Source: UMGS363 sp051891935 (GTDB lineage: Bacteria > Bacillota > Clostridia > Oscillospirales > Ruminococcaceae). Taken from it: DNA of 13,099 bases. Below the pieces are notes generated by a model. It made no database searches and was not told where the DNA came from. It worked only from the letters and a program-made list of their open reading frames with translations. The DNA is taken from NCBI GenBank assembly GCA_051891935.1, contig JBJFFR010000102.1, positions 1-13,099 of the forward strand, read 5' to 3'. The translations under genes were made by a program, and so were the position numbers. Shown one piece after another: positions 1-5,898 of this stretch (position 1 is the stretch's first letter; each line of letters opens with the position of its first letter).

Positions 1-728
1 CGGCTGTATTCTCCGGGATATGTACCTGTGGCTATAGTGCCATCTTGAATAATAAGAAAATCAAATATGACAAGACCACCATCTTGTCTGACATTGTCCA
101 TATCGACCCATATTCCGCTTGCCATATTGCAGAAATTTCTTGCGCCATTTGACACTTCGCTTTCATCCTTGTACACAGGGTCAATATAATCTTCTTCAGT
201 GATATATCCATCGTTATAGTCATCATAACGGTTAGATCGATTTGAAGAACTTACCGCAATACCGACAATGATCGCTATAACAGCAAGTACGGCAGCAACT
301 ATCACTACGTTTTTTTTGCCTCCTGTTTTTACATTGTCTGTGCTGAAATTTGACTCGGTTCCAATCGGACTGTAGGTTGACACAATTTCCGGAGCTTCGG
401 AATTCGGTGTACTATTTGGAGTAAAGCTTGAAATCGGTGAATTTGCGATTTCACTGTGTTTGTTAACTGTCCCAGAGGAGATGTGGTCTGAATCATTCTT
501 GCTGAATACAAGCATATTCATATACAACGTGGTATCTTCCTTACCAAATAGACTTGCCAGACAACCGGCTTTTTTCGTAACAGGTATCTTGCGGATACAC
601 TCGAATTTCCAGCCGCCTACAGACTCACGGTCTATTATTGATGCATATTGCTTTACGGCGGAAGCAAAGTCTTCTTTTCTGCTGATTGTTATTCCTACAG
701 GTCCCGGAACCGATTTATATTGTATCAT
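1..728 (-). CDS. DUF4177-like domain protein with membrane anchor, 3' partial
   Basis: The frame is open from the ATG at 726-728 to the window edge (242 codons seen, C-terminus missing). Residues 1-79 form a compact domain starting MIQYK and containing a GGWK motif; they match the separate 79-residue protein at 8654-8893 at about 59 of 79 positions by hand count. The pattern (short start strand, YA..I helix, GGWKL, closing strand) recalls DUF4177, which is an inference. A Ser/Thr/Pro/Asn-rich linker follows, then one hydrophobic helix (VVIVAAVLAVIAIIVGIAV, about residues 138-157), then an acidic Tyr/Asp-rich stretch and the beginning of a second domain (SGIWVDMDN, then IIQDGTIATGTYPGEYS) that may lie outside the cell. 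It follows the four-helix membrane protein by 31 bases. The ribosome site is weak (AGAGAAGAG close to the ATG). Function unknown; the domain sharing suggests it anchors or competes with the small soluble paralogue. Confidence 0.8.
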   Translation of the reverse strand, partial: MIQYKSVPGPVGITISRKEDFASAVKQYASIIDRESVGGWKFECIRKIPVTKKAGCLASLFGKEDTTLYMNMLVFSKNDSDHISSGTVNKHSEIANSPISSFTPNSTPNSEAPEIVSTYSPIGTESNFSTDNVKTGGKKNVVIVAAVLAVIAIIVGIAVSSSNRSNRYDDYNDGYITEEDYIDPVYKDESEVSNGARNFCNMASGIWVDMDNVRQDGGLVIFDFLIIQDGTIATGTYPGEYS

Positions 729-759
729 TCTCTTCTCTTTTTCATAAAGCAAGATTTCG

Positions 760-1449
760 TTAGTTTAATTTTTTCAACTCATCATTGCGCGTTTCAGCTA
801 AAGATATGATTTCTCTTGACTTCGAAAAAATGGCATCTTCGTCTTTCGAGGAAACGGCACTTTCGAGTTCGTAAATTGCTCTCAATATTGCTGATTCCAG
901 CGGCGCAACGGCATTGTTCGATTTTGAAGGACTTGAATGTAGCAAGTCATATGCTCTTTCAATTTCCTTATTTGCTTTTTTATCGCTTGCTTTTCCTATC
1001 AGTATCTTTACTCTTGAAGCAGCATTTTTGATATATGCCACCTCATCTTCGTGTTGTTCAACGCTATCTGCGGTATATTCATTAGCAATCAAATTGGAAA
1101 TCAGCATTACCGCATAAATTCCCGAAATAATTACCTGCACAACCAGAGAAGCCTTATAGGATTCACTGCTTATAAAAATAAATACTAAGCCGGCAATAAA
1201 CTCTACAAAGAAGTAAACAGCCGACACAGAATAAAGTGAGAATCCCAATACGGCTTGGCTACTGCTCTTTCTAATAAGGAAAGGGGTGACAAGTATCATC
1301 AAGTATGAAAAATGAATAAATCCATACGAGATCCAAGCTGATGCAGGGTGGTCTGTGCCTCCAACCATGAAAAATACTGTATTAAATACCGCAAGGAAAA
1401 CTATGTCAAGCAGAATCCATAGAATATTTTTCTTTTTCATAAACATCAT
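760..1449 (-). CDS. Four-helix membrane protein with cytoplasmic tail
   Basis: This is a 229-residue protein of no family I recognise. Four hydrophobic segments lie at about residues 9-30, 39-59, 66-93 and 102-122; the short KKK-containing N-terminus suggests a cytoplasmic start. The last 105 residues are hydrophilic, helical and rich in Lys, Glu and Ser, with repeated small clusters (KASDKKANKEIERA, SAVSSKDEDAIF) that could form a coiled-coil or helical bundle. The first ATG (1447-1449) overlaps the stop of the upstream zinc-ribbon gene as ATGA, the usual arrangement for translational coupling; ATG codons at 1446 and 1440 are alternatives. Its position between a zinc-ribbon membrane protein and a DUF4177-like membrane protein suggests all three meet at the membrane. 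Confidence 0.82.
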   Translation of the reverse strand: MMFMKKKNILWILLDIVFLAVFNTVFFMVGGTDHPASAWISYGFIHFSYLMILVTPFLIRKSSSQAVLGFSLYSVSAVYFFVEFIAGLVFIFISSESYKASLVVQVIISGIYAVMLISNLIANEYTADSVEQHEDEVAYIKNAASRVKILIGKASDKKANKEIERAYDLLHSSPSKSNNAVAPLESAILRAIYELESAVSSKDEDAIFSKSREIISLAETRNDELKKLN

Positions 1450-2339
1450 CTCGCTTTCTGAATAATCGTATTTAAGCGGTTTATTTCTTCTGTATACTTA
1501 TTTGTGTAATCACTGAGTTCTTTGGTCAATTTGGCAATCTTTGCATCCATTTCTTCGCGTGCTCTATTTGAAGGTATATCTATCAAACGTCCAATAAGAG
1601 AGTGTATTCCTTTACCGATTGCGCCGAAAATAATAAAAGCCAGAATTCCCACCCCAAGTCCACTTTCAATCGTCCCACAAACAGCCGAAATTCCAACAAT
1701 CACCAATATAACAATTGCCAGTACAACACTTGGAGATATTATTTTCTTCTTTTGTTCAGAAATGTGATTTATCTGATCTTCATGATCACGCTTGTAGCGA
1801 TTAAACTCCGTTTCCAAGTTTTTGATTTTTGTTTGGGTATCTAACAGCAACGCATCAAGTTTTTCTCTCACAGAATTATAATATGCCTCGTATTGCGGCT
1901 CAATTGCTTTTTGCTCATCAATAGATGCAACGGCAATTGCATTTTGATAGAATTGTGCGATCCTTGATAGTATTTCTCCGTCTATTGTCATGTCACTGAA
2001 ATCAACGCTATATACTCGAATAAGTCCCCACCACCCACGATAGTCGTAAGGACAATCCTTTGTAAGTTCACCAAAAATTTTTTCAGCAGAAACGTAATCA
2101 TTTAAGCTAATGAATGTTTCGCCCGCTTTTACACGATTATCCCGTGAGCTGTCGTCGGTCATATTCACTACTTCAGCATGAAAACGATCTATATTCGTAA
2201 CATTCGTTGTACTATAATGATTAATTGCTTTTTGTGTAATAAACGGGGTTTTACAATACGGACAAATAGCAGCTTCTTTGCCAGGATCAACTTCCAATTT
2301 TGACCCGCATTGTGTACAAATAGCAGGTACTAATGTCAT
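1446..2339 (-). CDS. Zinc-ribbon/TPR/coiled-coil membrane protein
   Basis: This is a 297-residue protein. Cys8, Cys11, Cys26 and Cys29 (CTQC and CPYC) make an N-terminal zinc ribbon of the TFIIB/rubredoxin-like kind. A helical TPR-like region follows (about 70-160) with a WWG signature at 103-105, also seen in the protein at 8952-9686. Predicted coiled coils at about 157-198 and 262-297 flank two hydrophobic segments (about 204-222 and 228-250), so both ends should face the cytoplasm. The frame can be read five codons further, from a GTG at 2354 that overlaps the SPFH stop. The ATG at 2337-2339 is preferred because GAGG lies nine bases upstream and because the paralogue also starts right before xxPAIC. 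The layout resembles the zinc-ribbon membrane proteins that accompany SPFH proteins such as YdjG with YdjI in Bacillus; that likeness is an inference. Confidence 0.83.
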   Translation of the reverse strand: MTLVPAICTQCGSKLEVDPGKEAAICPYCKTPFITQKAINHYSTTNVTNIDRFHAEVVNMTDDSSRDNRVKAGETFISLNDYVSAEKIFGELTKDCPYDYRGWWGLIRVYSVDFSDMTIDGEILSRIAQFYQNAIAVASIDEQKAIEPQYEAYYNSVREKLDALLLDTQTKIKNLETEFNRYKRDHEDQINHISEQKKKIISPSVVLAIVILVIVGISAVCGTIESGLGVGILAFIIFGAIGKGIHSLIGRLIDIPSNRAREEMDAKIAKLTKELSDYTNKYTEEINRLNTIIQKAR

Positions 2340-2348
2340 AATTAATCG

Positions 2349-2352
2349 CCTC
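2349..2352 (-). promoter_or_regulatory. Ribosome binding site deciding the 2339 start
   Basis: GAGG (minus strand) sits nine bases before the ATG at 2337-2339 and overlaps the stop codon of the SPFH gene. It supports the ATG over the in-frame GTG at 2354, which would lie on top of this site. Confidence 0.6.
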
Positions 2353-3505
2353 ACATTCTATTTAAAATCTCAGCTTTTTTAGCATCATATTCGGTCTGCT
2401 CAATCAATCCGGCGTCCAGCAGTTGCTTCAGCTTGCCAAGTACCGCCATGGGGTCTTCTGAATTTTTCTGTTGTGCAGTACCCGCCTGAGTGAATCTGCC
2501 GGAGGGACCTGCCTGTGGTGGTGCCTGCTGCGGCTGCTGTCCGAAACCAATATTTGTCTGCGAGAATATTCCCTGCGCAATAGCGCCGAAAGCACCTGCT
2601 GCTCCGATTCCCATTCCCATACCTGCACCTGCTGCGGCAATGCCGCCCGCTCCGGGGTTATTTGCCAAATCCTTGAGAAGCTCCACTCCCTTGATTTTCT
2701 CCCAGTTGCTTCCCAGCATTTGAATACCTGCAAGGTCGCCTTGATAGCCTCTCTGACGCGCAATCAGTTCAATCTGCGACTCATCGATTTGGTCGTATTT
2801 TGTTGTATCAATGTCCAGTGCCGCAAGTGAGAACTTAGCACATTTTAATCCGTAGTTTTCCAATGCTTCGTCAATATACGGCTCAACATTTTCCGAAAGA
2901 TCTTCTAAGTATTCATCAATTCCAACCAGTTCTCGTTGCAAACTATTAAGGAACTTGGAAAGCGCAGATTTTATTTTCCCCTGAAACTCGTTTTCAAAGT
3001 ATCTGTTTATGTCCGCCTGACACTGAAGCGGAACATTATTTCCAATCAGTTTTTCAAGAAGCTTCGCCGGGTTAGCTATTCTAACTTTATAAGCGCCGCG
3101 GGATCTCACATCCGTCCTGACACCCCATACACTGTCACGGACCTGAATGGGAGATGAGGTACCCCAGAGTATCTCAGCGCTGTCGGCTTTACGAACAAAA
3201 TATACTACACAGTTAAATGTACTGATCCCACCCGAAAAAGCATTTCTGAGTCTGCTGATAAACGGATAGTTCTCAGTTGAAAGCTTATATGTGCCGTTAT
3301 CGAAAACCTGCTCAATCGTACCGCCTTTGACGAAGATTGCCTCTTCGCCGGGCATTACAATCAAAGTGGAGTTCGTATTAAAATCTTCTTCAGGCTGACG
3401 CCAAATGAGAAGTTCGCCAGGACCGCTGTTTTTTATGACGTCAGTCCAGTGTTTTTTGCCGCCAACATAGGCAGCTTCGTTAGGATTTCTGTTGAAAAGT
3501 GACAT
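2351..3505 (-). CDS. SPFH (band-7) protein with C-terminal SHOCT domain, YdjI-like
   Basis: This is a 384-residue protein. The first 270 or so residues match the SPFH family often labelled 'virion core protein' (Bacillus subtilis YdjI type): start SLFNRNPNEAAYVGGKKHW, then the GELLIWRQP strand and the PGEEAIFVKGG segment, followed by a long helical part (about 165-275). A Gly/Ala/Met-rich linker (AGAGMGMGIGAAGAFG) and a Gln/Pro-rich stretch lead to a SHOCT-type tail, the last 36 residues (LGKLKQLLDAGLIEQTEYDA). SPFH proteins oligomerise on the inner face of membranes, and SHOCT tails commonly mediate oligomer or partner contacts. No membrane helix is seen, so attachment is probably through partners. 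A strong AAAGGAG lies nine bases before the ATG. The gene follows the small CxxC gene by 16 bases and overlaps the next gene's ribosome site, so it is co-transcribed. It is probably the scaffold of the module. Confidence 0.88.
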   Translation of the reverse strand: MSLFNRNPNEAAYVGGKKHWTDVIKNSGPGELLIWRQPEEDFNTNSTLIVMPGEEAIFVKGGTIEQVFDNGTYKLSTENYPFISRLRNAFSGGISTFNCVVYFVRKADSAEILWGTSSPIQVRDSVWGVRTDVRSRGAYKVRIANPAKLLEKLIGNNVPLQCQADINRYFENEFQGKIKSALSKFLNSLQRELVGIDEYLEDLSENVEPYIDEALENYGLKCAKFSLAALDIDTTKYDQIDESQIELIARQRGYQGDLAGIQMLGSNWEKIKGVELLKDLANNPGAGGIAAAGAGMGMGIGAAGAFGAIAQGIFSQTNIGFGQQPQQAPPQAGPSGRFTQAGTAQQKNSEDPMAVLGKLKQLLDAGLIEQTEYDAKKAEILNRM

Positions 3506-3521
3506 AATAATCTACTCCTTT

Positions 3522-3725
3522 TTATTCTAAAGTACCGTCGATATGAGGAGCTCTTTTTGACAAATAGTGGCTGATATCTTTTTTCTCCTCCACCGCTTTG
3601 GCAATGGCAGCAAAATACTCGCAACTCGAGCATGCATAGTCGGATGGTGAAGGAGTATATCCGAACAAGGACCTGTAAGCCTTATTCAGCTCTCTGCGTT
3701 TTTGGTTTAGTTCTGATGAGGGCAT
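3522..3725 (-). CDS. Small CxxC protein, 67 residues
   Basis: This short frame is likely real because it has GGAG nine bases before its ATG, sits 15 bases after the upstream gene and 16 bases before the SPFH gene, and has plausible codon content. The protein is hydrophilic, with a basic helical N-terminus (QKRRELNKAYRSLFGY), a SPSDYACSSCEYF segment with Cys32 and Cys35, and a charged helical end. The Cys pair could bind metal, possibly shared with another chain, or be redox active. There is no signal peptide or membrane segment. I do not recognise a family. Its place directly before the SPFH gene suggests a partner or adaptor of that protein. Confidence 0.65.
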   Translation of the reverse strand: MPSSELNQKRRELNKAYRSLFGYTPSPSDYACSSCEYFAAIAKAVEEKKDISHYLSKRAPHIDGTLE

Positions 3726-3740
3726 AAATTACATCTCCAG

Positions 3741-5883
3741 TCATTTAATGTTATAGTACCTGTTATATTGGCTATATGTGTTCGGGAAATACCGTTCAAT
3801 AAAATTGTTGGAAATTCTGCTGTTTAAGCATCTGACGGCGCCTATTTCCGCATATATTTCGGCATTTCTCATTGATGCTCCACCATCGTCGGCGCGTATC
3901 CCGTTTTCGTCAATACCCATCCAATAATTGTCGGAGTGGGAATATTTTGATATTCCTTCATCGTCAAACCGAGATATGATTTCCGGGTCATTGCCGTTTT
4001 CACCGAAAGCGCCAAACAGCAGGTCAGAAACCGCACGGTCATCTGCTGCGCCGGTGTTTACTGCATCATCCAGCATTTCGTTGAACCTTGCTCTTCCCTC
4101 AGGCGTGGAACGGTCCAAAGTGCTCAAATCCTTGCCAAGAGCTTCTGTGAATTCAGGTTTACGCGAATCCCATCCATGTTGATGGTCGAGGAAATGAGAA
4201 AGCTCGTGAGGCAGAACCTCTTCATACTCATCGTCATCGTAATCCTCATTCATTCTAACTTGAGAATCGTCGGGAGAATAATATGAGCCGTTCTTGACGC
4301 GTTCGCCATATTCATTAAAACCGTATCCGCTGTCTGCTACCGGCTTTAAATCATCTGCGTGATTATTTAGGTCATTTACTATTTCACTCGGAGCATCTTT
4401 GAAAGCGATGTCGGCAACGTGCTTTCTGTCGTCAGGAAGGTCATTGAGAAGTTTATCGCTTAATTCCGACTGCTTTGGAAAATCCACCGGCTTGTCCCCT
4501 GCGTCATAAGATTCATCGGATCTCCAATCCTGATAATCACTGTTGCCGTTTACTTCCGTAATATCAACGCCGTTCTGCGAATACTCCACAACGGGTTCTC
4601 TGCCATTTATCTTACTCAGCAGGTTTTCCCTTTCGGCGTTCAGATCGGTATACTCCTTATCGTACTGCTCACTTAAGCGCTGACGCAAAGCGCCGTTGCG
4701 GTCAAGCTGCTCCTGCCGCTCCTCGTCACTGAGCGTTGTATCGTTCATGATTCGCTCATCTTCGGCATCCAAATCCCGTGCCATTTCCTCCTGCATTTTC
4801 TGCCAGTTGCCAATGCCTTCATCCAGATCAGCCAAATCCCGCTCATAGTCCGGCCTGCTCATCGATGTGTCACCGTACACTCGCTTGAGGACTTTGACGG
4901 GGGCACCTCCGTCATTCTCGCCGTATTCATCAATATCATTACCTGAAAATTGACTGTCGTTCGCAGCTTCCTGCACAGAAGCATCATTTGCGTTCTCATT
5001 TACGGCATCAGTATCGGAAATGTCGGCACTGTCTGCATCTTTGGGTACAATCCCGGAAATATCTTCTGCAAACTCATCAGAAGTCTCAGGAAGCGGAACT
5101 TGGTCCGGACCTCTTTGAGAATTAGGAATGGCGTGGTATGGTTCAATATCTGGTTCTAAATATCCATGTCTTCCGGGAACAGCTTTATAAGGTTCTGTTT
5201 CATCTGTAGTATCAGTCACTGCGTCACCGGGCACGTCTTCGGGTACATCCTCGGGTACGTCTTCGGGTACATCCTCGGGTACATCCTCGGGTANNNNNNN
5301 NNNNNNNNNNNNNNNNNNNNNNNNNNNNNNNNNNNNNNNNNNNNNNNNNNNNNNNNNNNNNNNNNNNNNNNNNNNNNNNNNNNNNNNNNNNNNCTTCGGG
5401 TACATCCTCGGGTACATCCTCGGGTACGTCTTCGGGTACATCCTCGGGTACATACTCGGGCATATCCTCGGGTATATCCTCGGGTACGTCTTCGGGTACA
5501 TCCTCGGGTACATACTCGGGCATATCCTCGGGTATATCCTCGGGTACATCCTCGGGCATATCCTCGGGTATATCCTCGGGTACATCCTCGGGTACATCCT
5601 CGGGCACGTCTTCGGGTACATCCTCGGGTACATCCTCGGGTACGTCTTCGGGTACATCCTCGGGCACGTCTTCGGGTACATCCTCGGGCACGTCTTCGGG
5701 TATATCCTCGGGTACATCCTCGGGTACGTCTTCGGGTACATCCTCGGGTACATCCTCGGGTATATCCTCATAAGAATCACCGATATCAAAAGATATATCT
5801 GTATCAGCTAATACGGAATCAGAGGCATCAAAATTATTCCCAATATCTGAAGTATCCACACTGGTATCAACTGATTCGTCCAT
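3741..5883 (-). CDS. Acidic PEDV-array protein with C-terminal zincin-like domain (interrupted by assembly gap)
   Basis: The ATG at 5881-5883 (AAAGGAG ten bases before it) opens an acidic 40-residue segment (MDESVDTSVDTSDIGNNFD...), followed by at least 36 copies of a four-residue PEDV/PEDI/PEDM unit with a 100-N gap inside. After the array come a linker with two related motifs (EPYKAVPG and EPYHAIPN), an acidic region, a Glu/Gln-rich coiled coil (about 4860-4595) and a C-terminal domain. That domain has HELSHFLDH (bases 4194-4208 encode HELSH), an HExxH zinc motif, and further on NAEIYAEIG (3846-3863), where a Glu could be the third zinc ligand as in gluzincins. The last residues are rich in Tyr and Asn. 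No signal peptide or membrane helix is visible. With 100 N the two sides are out of register; a true gap of 3 modulo 12 restores one frame, so I annotate one gene. Protease activity and substrate are unproven. It lies 15 bases after the ATPase gene. Confidence 0.8.
5294..5393. other. Assembly gap of 100 N
   Basis: Exactly 100 N lie inside the tandem array. The left flank ends in GGGTA and the right flank starts CTTCGGG; joining them in phase needs CGT plus whole 12-bp units. The real missing length should therefore be 3 modulo 12, and 100 is a placeholder. Confidence 0.97.
5425..5544. repeat. Two identical 60-bp higher-order copies within the array
   Basis: Bases 5425-5484 and 5485-5544 appear identical by eye. 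Each holds five 12-bp units in the same order of variants, including the rare unit with TACATACTCGGG that encodes PEYV. This points to recent duplication of a five-unit block by slippage or unequal recombination. Confidence 0.85.
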
Positions 5884-5898
5884 TATATGTAGGCTCCT

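Larger units (their letters stand above)
5232..5769 (-). repeat. 12-bp coding tandem array (PEDV units)
   Basis: The repeating unit reads TACATCCTCGGG or TACGTCTTCGGG on the plus strand, and Pro-Glu-Asp-Val/Ile/Met on the coding strand. About 31 units lie right of the gap and 5 left of it, plus degenerate edge units (PGDA, PEYV). Silent and Val/Ile/Met changes mark unit types. Each unit adds four residues and two net negative charges, so expansion or contraction never breaks the frame. The product would be an extended, highly acidic, proline-spaced linker. The array lacks stop codons in other frames as well, which creates false long frames on both strands. Confidence 0.95.

Noticed and set aside
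2428..2830. Overlapping frames inside the SPFH gene
   Set aside because: They are shadows of the Gly/Ala/Pro-rich linker; the SPFH frame has clear domains.
5232..5769. CRISPR array
   Set aside because: Units are 12 bp, contiguous and coding, with no spacers.
5394..5789. Alternative MYPR-type N-terminus for the zincin gene starting at 5789
   Set aside because: It arises only because the placeholder of 100 N shifts the frame; repeat phase shows that the true gap keeps the PEDV frame.
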